From assembly GCA_018064605.1 (NCBI GenBank), contig JAGHUX010000008.1:183334-247333 (forward strand): DNA of 64,000 bases, read 5' to 3'. Below are positions 1-9,815 of the stretch, piece by piece. Below the pieces are notes generated by a model that did not search any database, was not told where the DNA came from, and worked only from the letters and a program-made list of their open reading frames with translations. This DNA is from Candidatus Limimorpha caballi (GTDB lineage: Bacteria; Bacteroidota; Bacteroidia; Bacteroidales; F082). Positions within the stretch are counted from its first letter, which is position 1. Every line of letters starts with the position of its first letter. The position numbers were made by a program, and so were the translations under genes.

Positions 1-1070
1 TTGCCATCGCTGCCGTCGTATGAGAGGTAGCCGAGATGGATGAGCACGGTGAGGACATCGTCCTTGCTGCGGATTATCTTCATGTCGTTCTGGAATCTGG
101 TGGTGTTCACCGAGCACCGCCCGCCCGCGAGCATGTTGATGATGTCGTCTTTAAGCCCATCGAAGTTCATCTGGATGTAGGTGGAGACCTTGTCGTATGC
201 GCTGGTGCTGTTCCAGTAGCTCTTGTAATTATGCCGCCGCACCGCTTTCATCACGGAATAGGGGTTGTAGATTGAGTCTATGGGGCCGATTCTGTAGCCG
301 TCGTACCAGTTCTTGAGCTGCTCGATGTCGGCGCCGAATTTCTCGGCGACCTTTTTCACCTCTTCCTTCGTGAAGCCGAAATATCCCGCCATATCGGCAG
401 GGTCAATGACGGAATACTCCTCGAAGTTGTTCAACGCCGACTGTGTGTTGTATTTCTTGATGGGCAGTATGCCGGTGATGTACGCGCCGGCGAACACCTT
501 GTCGCTCTCGGAGCCTTTGAACAGCCTTCGCAGCAGGTTGACGTAGTCGTCGGTGGTCTCAGGGTTCCTGTCGAACTCCCTCAGGATGGCGTCCCATTCG
601 TCGATGATGATGATGAACTTCTGCTTTGTGGATTCATATATCTTCGACAAGGCCGCCATCAGGTCGTCGTTCTCGTTGATGGAATCTTCTCCAGATACAT
701 TCTTGACCTCCGCCTTGATTTCCTCTTGGATGTGGTTCACGATGTTGTAGTCGTTTCTGTACCTCGTCGTGAAATCGGTGATGTCGATGTATATCACTGA
801 GTATTTGTTGAGGTGCTTCTCGAAAGACGGGGCGTTCTCTATCTCCAGGCCTCTGAAAAGCTCGCGCGAGTCGCACGACCTGTCGTAGTATGCGCACAGC
901 ATCTTGGCGGCCATGCTCTTGCCGAACCTGCGGCAGCGCGTCACGCAGCTGAACCTGCGTTCCGTCCTGAGTGAGGAGTTTATCACAGAAATCATCCCCG
1001 ACTTGTCTATGTATTCGTCATTGCGGATGTCATCGAATGCCTCGTTACCTTTATTAATATACGTACCCAT
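1..1070 (-). CDS. AAA-ATPase-like / PD-(D/E)XK nuclease superfamily protein (DUF1703 type), C-terminus outside the window
   Basis: Reverse complement reads MGTYINKGNEAFDDIRNDEYIDKSGMISVINSSLRTERRFSCVTRCRRFGKSMAAKMLCAYYDRS...FIIIIDEWDAILREF...NWYDGYRIG..., open to base 1. Absent from the ORF track because no stop lies in the window. Confidence 0.85.
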   Translation of the reverse strand, partial: MGTYINKGNEAFDDIRNDEYIDKSGMISVINSSLRTERRFSCVTRCRRFGKSMAAKMLCAYYDRSCDSRELFRGLEIENAPSFEKHLNKYSVIYIDITDFTTRYRNDYNIVNHIQEEIKAEVKNVSGEDSINENDDLMAALSKIYESTKQKFIIIIDEWDAILREFDRNPETTDDYVNLLRRLFKGSESDKVFAGAYITGILPIKKYNTQSALNNFEEYSVIDPADMAGYFGFTKEEVKKVAEKFGADIEQLKNWYDGYRIGPIDSIYNPYSVMKAVRRHNYKSYWNSTSAYDKVSTYIQMNFDGLKDDIINMLAGGRCSVNTTRFQNDMKIIRSKDDVLTVLIHLGYLSYDGSDG

Positions 1071-1093
1071 ATCACGAAAAGTTTTTATTCCTG

Positions 1094-1101
1094 CAAAAAT
1101 A
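1094..1101 (-). promoter_or_regulatory. Bacteroidetes -7 box TATTTTTG upstream of the DUF1703 gene
   Basis: TAnnTTTG match 24 nt upstream of the ATG. Confidence 0.4.
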
Positions 1102-1199
1102 CACTTTATTTTCCGTCTGCGGATTTATTTGGAAGAAATATTTTTCATTTGATTTTGATTGTGTGCACGGATTGTTGCGACTTTGTCATGCACAATTAC

Positions 1200-1497
1200 G
1201 ATTTGTGATTCAACGAAAACGAAACACCATCTACAGAAGATACCGGCAAAATGGTTGTTACAGGATCGTGTAATCAACCAGTCTCAAGTTTTGAATGACA
1301 TCGGCATCTGCTTCGTCAGAAAAAGACAAGGTAATAACACCTTACGGCTGTTCCACCAGCACGCCGGACACGGTGCTCGTTTATTCCTCGTCAACCTTCT
1401 AAGTGCGGGTGGGCGACATGGCATCCGGTTTACAACCGATCATTACCTTGCCAAACGCGATGGCTAACAATCCTATTTTTGTGTTTACAGTTTTCAT
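1200..1497 (-). pseudogene. decayed small lipoprotein
   Basis: Frame reads MKTVNTKIGLLAIAFGKVMIGCKPDAMSPTRT*KVDEE*TSTVSGVLVEQP*GVITLSFSDEADADVIQNLRLVDYTIL*: lipobox-like signal peptide followed by several in-frame stops, directly downstream of the ABC operon. Confidence 0.4.
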
Positions 1498-1521
1498 ATT
1501 CAAGCTATTGATCCGTTATCG

Positions 1522-2676
1522 TCATGCTTGTCGTTTCTTGAATGTGCAGATGGCGAGAGTCCACAACACTCCGCATTGAACCGCCAGAATTCCTAACGGA
1601 CGCAATATATCCATAAACCCTGCCCCCTTCATATAAACACTTCTCAGTGCCACGACAAGATAGTGGGCGGGATTGATGATATTGAGTTGCTGCATCCATT
1701 CCACCATACTCTCTGACGGAGTGAGAGACCCCGACATATACTGTGATATCATGAGGAAAGATACTATTATGAGAAATGCCTGCATCGGATTGGATGTCAG
1801 GTTGTTGACAAAAATAGCAAAAGCCGGTACACCCAAAATATAAAGGGAATAAATGATACAAATCAACCACCATGAGTCCACATCGGGCATACCGTATGCC
1901 AGATTTGATATGATCAGAGTGATGGTCATCGCCACCAAGCCCGCAATATAACAAGAAAGGATCTTTGATGCCACCAACGCCCACGGTCTCAATGGGCAGA
2001 CATTCATCATTTCCGACACGCCGCTGACCTCTTCGTTAAGCATCGAGCTTATGGACACATTGCTGCAAACGGCAAAGGCGACACCGAACAAAGCGACCGA
2101 CACCATGAACAACAAATAATCCATGTTAGGATTATACAGGTTGAGTTCGCGTATGACCTCTTTTTTCGCCTGCAAGTCTATACCTTGCTGTTTGAAATAC
2201 TTAGAAACGGTTGTCACGACAGATGTCTGTACTATTTTCGTTCCAAGAAGACCTTTCGTTATATCCACCGCTTTGACAGACAACTGCACTTTCTGCCGGT
2301 TGGAGGAGTAATAACTGCTTTCCAGACCTTTTGGGAAGAGCACGATGCAATCGATATCACCTTTCTCCATCAAATCAAACGCCTCATCGTATGTGGTGCG
2401 ACTGGCGGTCAGCGTTACTCGTCCCGAATGGTCAAGCCCATCCGTCAGCATGGCGGACAGTGCGGAATGGTCGTCATCAACCACGGCGACATTGACATTC
2501 TTCACGTCAAAATTATATATACGCGAAATGACGAGGATGGTTAAAACCGGATAAAGAATCAACAGCATCACAAGAATCTTGTTGCGGAACAACTGCCGCA
2601 GTTCCTTCTCAATAAGAGCCGATATGCCGATTAGTGAGTTTTTCATCTGCTCAAGCGTTTTAGTTTGAAATGGCAA
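1522..2676 (-). CDS. ABC transporter permease (ABC-2 family, YhhJ/YbhR-like)
   Basis: 384 aa, N-terminal TM plus C-terminal TM block (LFGVAFAVCSNVSISSMLNEEVSGVSEMMNVCPLRPW...); overlaps the upstream permease. Confidence 0.85.
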   Translation of the reverse strand: MPFQTKTLEQMKNSLIGISALIEKELRQLFRNKILVMLLILYPVLTILVISRIYNFDVKNVNVAVVDDDHSALSAMLTDGLDHSGRVTLTASRTTYDEAFDLMEKGDIDCIVLFPKGLESSYYSSNRQKVQLSVKAVDITKGLLGTKIVQTSVVTTVSKYFKQQGIDLQAKKEVIRELNLYNPNMDYLLFMVSVALFGVAFAVCSNVSISSMLNEEVSGVSEMMNVCPLRPWALVASKILSCYIAGLVAMTITLIISNLAYGMPDVDSWWLICIIYSLYILGVPAFAIFVNNLTSNPMQAFLIIVSFLMISQYMSGSLTPSESMVEWMQQLNIINPAHYLVVALRSVYMKGAGFMDILRPLGILAVQCGVLWTLAICTFKKRQA

Positions 2677-3713
2677 GCCAATGAAATCACTATGGTCGAT
2701 ATTGATATTATCAACGCCTCCTTAACAACATAAACTGCATCCACCCCCTGAATGAGCAGTTTTCTCATGGCATCTACATACCAGCGCACATAGACGAAGC
2801 CACTGATTGTCTGTCCCCATTCCGGCAGGTTCTCCGCCGGGATAATCACACCTCCGAAATAGATAACCGGCATGATGATTCCTCCCCAGCAAATGGCGAA
2901 TGCGTTCGCCTGGTTAGATGTCACAAGGGCAATGTAAACCCCGAGACGCATCGTCGTGAAGATATAAAGGGCGGAAATGAGGAAGATGACGAAGTAGGAG
3001 CCTCTGACTGGCATTCCCGTTGTCAGGACGCCCATGGTCATGGTGATGCCACCGGTCAACAAACCGAGGACGGAGTACGGTATCGATTTGCCGAAATAAA
3101 AGGCATTTATGCTCACGGGAGACAGGGTGACAGAGTCAATAGTTCCGAACTCTTTCTCCCGCACCAACGAAGAGGATGTCAGTACCAGTATGATTATCAA
3201 AACGACAAGAGCGATAATGCCCGGTTGGAAGGAATAAGCGCTTATCAGCCGCGGGTTGTACAACATCCTGTATGAGATTAAGTCGTCGCTTTCTCCCGAC
3301 AACTCGGCCTCAATAACCGCCCGTATGTATAGGCTTGCGGCACTGCCCATCATACAGTTGGAGACATCGGCGGCTATCTGTACCGAATGTGATTGTTCAT
3401 AATCCGGCGCGAGTACGATGGCTGCATTGACATTGTTGATGCGCATCATTTTCTCTGCCTCGGAAAGGTCGTTGACATAACCCTTAAAACGAAATACGGG
3501 GTTGTTCTCAAACCGTGAAATAAGGCTCCTGCTTGCTTCGCTATGGTGAGGGACCACAGCCACCACCTTGACAGTTCTCACATCCGTGGACAGAATAAGG
3601 CTAAAAGCCACAGAGAGTATCACGGGGCCGATGATCACGATGAAGAACGTGCCATTGTCGCGGAGGATATGCCGCCACTCCTTACGTATTATGGTCAATA
3701 ATAACGATGTCAT
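2643..3713 (-). CDS. ABC transporter permease (ABC-2 family, YbhS-like)
   Basis: 356 aa; VREKEFGTIDSVTLSPVS motif; ATGA overlap with the ATPase gene. Confidence 0.85.
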   Translation of the reverse strand: MTSLLLTIIRKEWRHILRDNGTFFIVIIGPVILSVAFSLILSTDVRTVKVVAVVPHHSEASRSLISRFENNPVFRFKGYVNDLSEAEKMMRINNVNAAIVLAPDYEQSHSVQIAADVSNCMMGSAASLYIRAVIEAELSGESDDLISYRMLYNPRLISAYSFQPGIIALVVLIIILVLTSSSLVREKEFGTIDSVTLSPVSINAFYFGKSIPYSVLGLLTGGITMTMGVLTTGMPVRGSYFVIFLISALYIFTTMRLGVYIALVTSNQANAFAICWGGIIMPVIYFGGVIIPAENLPEWGQTISGFVYVRWYVDAMRKLLIQGVDAVYVVKEALIISISTIVISLACHFKLKRLSR

Positions 3714-5143
3714 TGCCCTGTTTGCGTTACTTGTTCAAACACCTCATAGAAATCGGAGTCACCCTCCTTGACCCGTTTTCGCAGGTCTCCCATCGCCTTG
3801 ATGACACCGTCAACCATGATACACTGGCGGTCGCACCACAGCACCTCTTCCATGTTGTGCGTCACCACGACGATGGTGGTGCCGCGTGCCGCCACAGCGC
3901 GGATGATGTCCCATATCTGTTTTCGGGCAATCACATCTACGCCACTTGTCGGTTCGTCCAAAAACAAGACGGCGGGGTCGTGCATCATCGCTGCCGCAAA
4001 ACTGACACGCCTCTTCCAGCCTAAAGGCACCCCCCCGAACAGACGGTCGGCATAGTCAGCCAGCCCTAACCGTCTGAGACACTCGTCTATCCGATTGTCA
4101 GCCTCTTTTCTGCCTATACCATATATACCAGCGGCCAGGCGCAGATTCTCACGCACGGTCAAGTCAGTAGGCAGACAGTCACGCTGACTGACATAACCGA
4201 TGTGGAATTTTATTTTTTCGTAATCCTTGTTCAAGTCGATGCCTGCAATCTTGCCCGTGCCGGAGGTGGGTTTGGACAGTCCGCACAACATACGGATGGC
4301 GGTTGTCTTGCCGGCCCCGTTAGCTCCGAGAAAACCGAAGATCTCGCCCTTGCGCACGTGGAAACTGATATGATCGACGGCGGTAAAATTGCCGAAACAC
4401 TTAGTCAGTCCCTCCACCTCTAACATGTTCTCCTCATTGAGTTGGTCGTTAGTATCACGAAAGGCTATTCCTTCTGACGGCAAAATCTCGGACGGCTTTC
4501 CCACACGCACAACCTTTCCTTCCTCCATCAAAACTGCACGGTCGCACATCATTATCTCGTTGCGGTAGGGAGAGGAGATAATAATGGTCGTTCCAAATTG
4601 TTTGCTCAGCAATTCCAAACAGTCTATCATATCCTGACGCGAAGTGGCATCTATACCGGTAGTCGGTTCGTCCAACATCAGCAGACACGGTTTGTTTATT
4701 AACGCGCAGCAAAGCGCCAGTTTCTGCTTCATACCACCCGAGAGGTTACGCGCCAAACGGTCAGAGAACGGAGCCAAATAACGGTAGATTGGCTCTATCA
4801 TCGGGTCGTTCCCGTCAAACGGGAGCCCGAACAAATCGGTATGAAAACGGATATTCTCTTCAACGGAGAGGTCCATATAAAGGGAGGAAGTGGATGGCAC
4901 AAAACCGATGAGTTTGCGTATCTCCCGCTTGTCCTTTACAAGGTCGAATCCAAAGATATTGGCACTGCCACTATCTGGCTTGGTTAGTGTGCATAAGACG
5001 CGCTCCAAGGTTGTCTTGCCTGCGCCGTCGGCACCATAGATGCCGAATTTCTCCCCTTCGGCAATATCCAAACAGACTCCGTCAAGAGCCGTGACTTTGC
5101 CAAAATGCTTGGATAAATCCTTTATGCTAATAGAACCGCCCAT
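3710..5143 (-). CDS. ABC transporter ATP-binding protein, two fused ATPase domains (YbhF-like)
   Basis: Two Walker A motifs (GADGAGKTT, GANGAGKTT), LSGGMKQK and degenerate FGGVPLGWKRR signature, LDEPT twice. Confidence 0.92.
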   Translation of the reverse strand: MGGSISIKDLSKHFGKVTALDGVCLDIAEGEKFGIYGADGAGKTTLERVLCTLTKPDSGSANIFGFDLVKDKREIRKLIGFVPSTSSLYMDLSVEENIRFHTDLFGLPFDGNDPMIEPIYRYLAPFSDRLARNLSGGMKQKLALCCALINKPCLLMLDEPTTGIDATSRQDMIDCLELLSKQFGTTIIISSPYRNEIMMCDRAVLMEEGKVVRVGKPSEILPSEGIAFRDTNDQLNEENMLEVEGLTKCFGNFTAVDHISFHVRKGEIFGFLGANGAGKTTAIRMLCGLSKPTSGTGKIAGIDLNKDYEKIKFHIGYVSQRDCLPTDLTVRENLRLAAGIYGIGRKEADNRIDECLRRLGLADYADRLFGGVPLGWKRRVSFAAAMMHDPAVLFLDEPTSGVDVIARKQIWDIIRAVAARGTTIVVVTHNMEEVLWCDRQCIMVDGVIKAMGDLRKRVKEGDSDFYEVFEQVTQTGQ

Positions 5144-5159
5144 TTTAAGGTATGTTCTG

Positions 5160-6077
5160 TCAATTAAAATACACTTCGCCTAAGATACCTGCTTTCAGGT
5201 ACCCGTCATTCTCTACGGTAATCTTCGCTTCATAGACGAGGTTGGAACGCTCATCATCCGTCAAAATGGTTTTAGGAGTGAACTCACTCTCGTCCGATAT
5301 CCAGACAATCGTTCCCTCGTACTCGCGGGTACTGCCTTTTCCGTAGTTGGCAATCACTTTTACTTTCTGCCCAACCATAATGTCACGCAGTTGCGGCGAA
5401 GTGAAATAGGCACGCAGATAGGCATTGTCTGCATCGACTATCTTCAGCACCGTACGACCTGCCACTGCTATTTCGCCTTTGGAAGCGTACTTGGCTGTCA
5501 CTACACCGTCTATCGGTGAAATGATGTGACATTTTTCCATCAAGGTGCAAACGCCGTTTATCTGGGCATCAAGACTCTCCACATTGCCTGTAGTGGCATT
5601 ATTCGTGTTGGCAATAGTGGCACGCGTAGCGGCAACTTGACTCTCCAACACGGATATTTCCGTTTCGATGTTTTCCTGTTGCTTACGCGGAGCAGCACCG
5701 GACTCAACTAACCGCTTTGTGGTTTGCAGATCTTCCTTCAACTTGGCAATCTTTTGCTGCAAGGCTGCTGTCTGTACTTCCGCATCCGACTGCACCACGG
5801 CAGCCGCTCTCTTGGCTGCTTCGAGGTTGGCTTTCTGAACAGCGAAAGTGACCGTATCAGTCAGAAGCAACTCTTGACCTTTGACCACCTTGTCGCCTTC
5901 CTTGACGTAAAAGGCGAGAATCTTGCCGTTATTCTCCGCGCCAATACTGACGGAAGGAAATTCAAATACTCCGTGTGCATCCGATTTGCTACCGTTGCAA
6001 GAACACAACATCACGCCTAACACGAAGGCAATAGAAATTTTTAAAGTTTTTATCACAGTTTTATTCATTATTTTCAT
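5160..6077 (-). CDS. HlyD-family periplasmic adaptor / membrane fusion lipoprotein (YbhG-like)
   Basis: Lipobox VMLCSC; coiled coil; HIISPIDGVVTAKYASKGEIAVAGRTVLKI. Confidence 0.88.
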   Translation of the reverse strand: MKIMNKTVIKTLKISIAFVLGVMLCSCNGSKSDAHGVFEFPSVSIGAENNGKILAFYVKEGDKVVKGQELLLTDTVTFAVQKANLEAAKRAAAVVQSDAEVQTAALQQKIAKLKEDLQTTKRLVESGAAPRKQQENIETEISVLESQVAATRATIANTNNATTGNVESLDAQINGVCTLMEKCHIISPIDGVVTAKYASKGEIAVAGRTVLKIVDADNAYLRAYFTSPQLRDIMVGQKVKVIANYGKGSTREYEGTIVWISDESEFTPKTILTDDERSNLVYEAKITVENDGYLKAGILGEVYFN

Positions 6078-7378
6078 TTTGGTTTATTATCGGAGTTTTC
6101 AGTAATACCGTCTTCTTGTCTGTAAAGAGCTTGCAGCAGTTCTATCTGATGGATGCTCTTCTGCAATGAGGCGTGTGCCTCATCGTTTATCTTTTGCAAT
6201 AGGTCGGAGGCGTCAATAATGCCGCTTTCCAGCCGTTCTTCCGCTGCGACACGCACATCGGTGCGAAGTTGGAGTATCTCGGTGTCGTCTTCCAAGGTCT
6301 GACGAAGGAATTCTATTTCTTGATTAACGCCTGTATTGGCAAGACGGATTTTGAAATTTAGTAGGTCTCTCTGTAAATCTAATTCATGTATTTGATTAGT
6401 AATCAACGCCTTGTCATTTTTGCGAGTGTAAAGAGGACTAAGGTCGAACTTCAACTGTAAGCCCAAAAACATATTGAAAGAGGGATTATGATCTATCAGC
6501 CCTTTAAAAATATTTCTTCCGGGATAACCATAATATGCGTCAGCGAGAAAAAGAATCTTTGGTGACAAATCGACATTGAGTTTCTTCATTTTTAGTTCCA
6601 GTATCTTTTGGCTGCTCTCAATGAAAGCATATTCGGGACGCGAAGGAATAGTCTCCGGAACGGTCGGCACAATCAGTTCCTCTTTGCTCAAATCCATTGA
6701 TGTCAATAGGGATAGCGACAGGCGGGAGGATGCAATATTGTTTTCTATCAACTTGATTTGCTGTCTTGCCTCTTTGACCTCGGCTTCCATAGACTTGAGG
6801 TCCATCGCGGACAACTCACCCTCGTCAAAGACGGACTGCATCTTGGCGAGGTTGCTTTCCAACACCTGCATTCGGCCTTGGGCTTGTTTGAGCCGCTCTT
6901 CAAGGAGCAAAATGGAGAAAAAGACCTCATCCACCTGACGTTGCAGTTCATAAAAAGACACTTCCAATTCCGCCTTGTCTTTGTCGGCATTGGCTCGTGC
7001 CATCTTCTTGTAAAACGCGGAGGCACCACCATCCCAAACAGACTGGGCGAGAGTAGCGTTAACCTTGTATTGCCACGGTTGCTCATTTTTTCCTGCCATA
7101 TCAATCATTTCACCTAACTTCCCCAATATTTCGCCAAGGTCTTTCGCATCCGTTGTATTACTCAACCAAGCTCCGCTACCTCCTATTTCCAAACGAGGCA
7201 GCCATGCGAGAGAGGCGTTGTGCACATTGCATTCCTTCGTGGCTTGGATAAGGTCATAACGGCTCACAAGCGGATAGTTCATACGGGCACTGTCCCTACA
7301 TTGCTGAAGGGTTACCGAGGCGTCCGCGGAAAATGCAAAGGCCATAATGACCGAAAGTGTGGTGCAGAATTTTTTCAT
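6074..7378 (-). CDS. TolC-family outer membrane efflux protein
   Basis: Signal peptide and OEP-type helical repeats (SVWDGGASAFYKKMARANADKDKAELEVSFYELQRQVDEVFFSILLLEE); 4-nt overlap with the adaptor gene. Confidence 0.85.
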   Translation of the reverse strand: MKKFCTTLSVIMAFAFSADASVTLQQCRDSARMNYPLVSRYDLIQATKECNVHNASLAWLPRLEIGGSGAWLSNTTDAKDLGEILGKLGEMIDMAGKNEQPWQYKVNATLAQSVWDGGASAFYKKMARANADKDKAELEVSFYELQRQVDEVFFSILLLEERLKQAQGRMQVLESNLAKMQSVFDEGELSAMDLKSMEAEVKEARQQIKLIENNIASSRLSLSLLTSMDLSKEELIVPTVPETIPSRPEYAFIESSQKILELKMKKLNVDLSPKILFLADAYYGYPGRNIFKGLIDHNPSFNMFLGLQLKFDLSPLYTRKNDKALITNQIHELDLQRDLLNFKIRLANTGVNQEIEFLRQTLEDDTEILQLRTDVRVAAEERLESGIIDASDLLQKINDEAHASLQKSIHQIELLQALYRQEDGITENSDNKPK

Positions 7379-7471
7379 TGTTCAACAGGGATTTCTATTC
7401 TTACTTTTCCAAGCCGCCACTCCGGATTTCGCGAAGTCCACTGAACGAAATCCAAAATGAAAACGACCCTG

Positions 7472-7479
7472 CAAAGTTA
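7472..7479 (-). promoter_or_regulatory. -7 box TAACTTTG for the efflux operon
   Basis: TAnnTTTG match about 95 nt upstream of the TolC-like ATG. Confidence 0.35.
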
Positions 7480-7564
7480 CACAATTTTCGTCATACACAA
7501 TGAAATTTTTTCCGTCTGCCAACTATAATCCAAAGATCATTTCAGATAAAAAACGTTTTTCATT

Positions 7565-8314
7565 TCATTCGAAAATCACATATCGCTCAAGCCTTGCATC
7601 GACGCTGTCGCATATTATGCTCTTAAGTTGCAGCCAGTTGATTATCAAACCTTTTTGCTCGCGATGATTCACGATTTTTTTCACATCCTCATAATCCAGA
7701 TACGGATGTCTGTTCAAAACCTTGAATGAATCGTGGTTGACTCTCAATCTGACAGGGACAAAGACGCTGTCAACGACCACGTAGTTCTCGATTTTTCCGA
7801 AACGTGTCGAGTCCATGCCATAGACTTCGAGAAGCTGCTCTTTTTCAACATATCCGCCGAGTTTGCCACGATATTCCACGATGCGTCGCGCAAAAGACGA
7901 ACCGATGTCGGGCAGTTCTTTCAACAAGGTCGTGTCGGAACTGTTGATGTCAACAATCGGGATTGTTTTCCCTTTAAATGGCTGATAATGAGTTGTGTCT
8001 TTCTGTCTCTGCTCTTTGAAGGCTTTCTTGCTGCCTTCCCCCGATTTCCAGCTCGTGTTGCTTCTTTTGCTTTTTTTGTATGCGGCTTTGCGTTCCACTT
8101 TCTTTATCGAATCAAGCCTTAATAATGAGTCGATTTGACTTTGCCTTGATTCGACTATCGAGTCCAAATTATGAAAATAAGCCGTCCTTTTCGGAGGGTT
8201 GCTTATCAGCAGACATTTGGCAGTCAGCAACATGACGACAACGGTCAGTATCGTGATGATGGCTATGCGTTCGCTTTTGCTGAAAGTCAGGAAACGCTTG
8301 AAGTTGTCTTTCAT
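7565..8314 (-). CDS. helix-hairpin-helix (ComEA-like) domain protein
   Basis: VDINSSDTTLLKELPDIGSSFARRIVEYRGKLGGYVEKEQLLEVYGM; N-terminal TM. Confidence 0.85.
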   Translation of the reverse strand: MKDNFKRFLTFSKSERIAIITILTVVVMLLTAKCLLISNPPKRTAYFHNLDSIVESRQSQIDSLLRLDSIKKVERKAAYKKSKRSNTSWKSGEGSKKAFKEQRQKDTTHYQPFKGKTIPIVDINSSDTTLLKELPDIGSSFARRIVEYRGKLGGYVEKEQLLEVYGMDSTRFGKIENYVVVDSVFVPVRLRVNHDSFKVLNRHPYLDYEDVKKIVNHREQKGLIINWLQLKSIICDSVDARLERYVIFE

Positions 8315-8369
8315 AAAAAGGTTTAATTTATTTGGGGGACCGGAAGCCGGTTGAAGCCTCCGGCCCGGG

Positions 8370-9722
8370 TCACATCAGAAACTGGCTGAACATGATGACG
8401 GCGATTGCCACTGGAGCCAAGTATTTGATTATGAAATAAAAAATTTTATTCAGTCGCTTATTGACGGTTCCGCCGTTGGTGAACTCGTCTTCGAAGTCTT
8501 GCTTTTTGATTTTCCAGCCCAAGAAAAGCACGGTGAGAAGTCCGCCGAGTGTCATTAACACCATTGAGGTTATTTTGTCCAGGCCGTCGAAGACGGTGAA
8601 TCCGAAGATGGTGAGGCCGCTGCCGTCGTGCAGGCTCATGGCCGCTAATATACTGATAATGAATACTCCGACAGAACTGTATATTGTCGCTTTCCGTCGC
8701 GACAAGTTAAGTTCTTCGGTCATGTATGAGACCACGACCTCAAGCAGCGACAGCGCCGAGGTCCACGCCGCGATGACAAGGAGAATGAAGAAAATAAGGC
8801 AGAAGAAGTAGCCGCCTTTCATCTGGTTGAACAGCATCGGAAGTGTGTTGAACGCCAGCGACGGTCCGGCTTCGGGCTGTATGCCGAACGAGAACGCCGC
8901 CGGGAAGATGATGATGCCGGCGAGGATGGCGATGAAGGTGTCAGACAGCCCCACCATCAGCGAGGTGGTGACAATGTTGTCTTTCCTCGATACATACGAA
9001 CCGTATGTTATCAGCGCACCCATGCCGAGGCTCATCGAGAAGAACGCTTGTCCAAGTGCGCTAATCAGCACTTTACTGTCGATTTTCGAGAAGTCGGGCT
9101 TGAACAAGAATTTTGCTCCTTCAGAAGCCCCTGGCAACATCAACGATTTGACACACAATACTATAAGAATGATTACAAGAACAGGCATCAGTATTTTCGA
9201 GTATTTCTCTATGCCTTTTGAAATGCCTTTGGCGATGACAAAGGCTGAGATGAAGATGAACACAGCCTGCCACAGCAAAGGTCTGACAGTCAGGTTTATA
9301 GAATCGTTAAATCCTTGTTCTATGGTCGCGAGGTCTTTCCCGTGATAATAATTTATCACTGACTTATAAACCGACTCGAGTGTCCAACTCGCCACCGTGG
9401 TGTAGAATGCGAGGATGAGGAATCCGCACAGCACGACCATGTAACCTATTAACGGCCAGCCTTTTGCGTCAGGAGCCAGGGCCTTGAACGCACCGACAGG
9501 ATTTTTCTGCGACCGTCTTCCGATAACGAACTCGCCGACCATCATCGGGATGCCGAGTGCCAGCACTATCCCGAGATACACAATCAGAAATGCTCCGCCG
9601 CCGTTTTCGCCCGCAACGCAAGGAAATCTGTAAATGTTACCTAATCCGACTGCCGAACCTGCCGCCGCCGCTATAATCCCAATCTTGGAGCCAAAATGCT
9701 CTCTTTTCTTTTTTTCTGTCAT
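8370..9722 (-). CDS. sodium-dependent transporter, SNF family
   Basis: FGSKIGIIAAAAGSAVGLGNIYRFPCVAGENGGGAFLIVYLG. Confidence 0.93.
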   Translation of the reverse strand: MTEKKKREHFGSKIGIIAAAAGSAVGLGNIYRFPCVAGENGGGAFLIVYLGIVLALGIPMMVGEFVIGRRSQKNPVGAFKALAPDAKGWPLIGYMVVLCGFLILAFYTTVASWTLESVYKSVINYYHGKDLATIEQGFNDSINLTVRPLLWQAVFIFISAFVIAKGISKGIEKYSKILMPVLVIILIVLCVKSLMLPGASEGAKFLFKPDFSKIDSKVLISALGQAFFSMSLGMGALITYGSYVSRKDNIVTTSLMVGLSDTFIAILAGIIIFPAAFSFGIQPEAGPSLAFNTLPMLFNQMKGGYFFCLIFFILLVIAAWTSALSLLEVVVSYMTEELNLSRRKATIYSSVGVFIISILAAMSLHDGSGLTIFGFTVFDGLDKITSMVLMTLGGLLTVLFLGWKIKKQDFEDEFTNGGTVNKRLNKIFYFIIKYLAPVAIAVIMFSQFLM

Positions 9723-9740
9723 ATTTTTTTTATTGATATG

Positions 9741-9757
9741 GAACTGCTACGCAGTTC
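9741..9757. repeat. short palindrome gaactgc-tac-gcagttc
   Basis: Perfect 7-bp stem with 3-nt loop, between the transporter and upp. Confidence 0.6.
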
Positions 9758-9772
9758 TTTTCTTTTTTCCTC

Positions 9773-9814
9773 TCTCCTCTCTAATCTCTCCTCTCTAATC
9801 TCTCCTCTCTAATC
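9773..9814 (-). repeat. three perfect tandem copies of a 14-mer (minus strand GATTAGAGAGGAGA)
   Basis: tctcctctctaatc at 9773-9786, 9787-9800 and 9801-9814; ends 1 nt from the upp stop codon. Confidence 0.95.
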
Positions 9815-9815
9815 T

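Noticed and set aside
1159-1467. 102-aa + strand ORF downstream of the DUF1703 gene
   Set aside because: No recognisable motif; the opposite strand reads better as a decayed lipoprotein.
1505-1984. 159-aa out-of-frame ORF inside the ABC permease gene
   Set aside because: Overlaps a strongly supported permease CDS in another frame.
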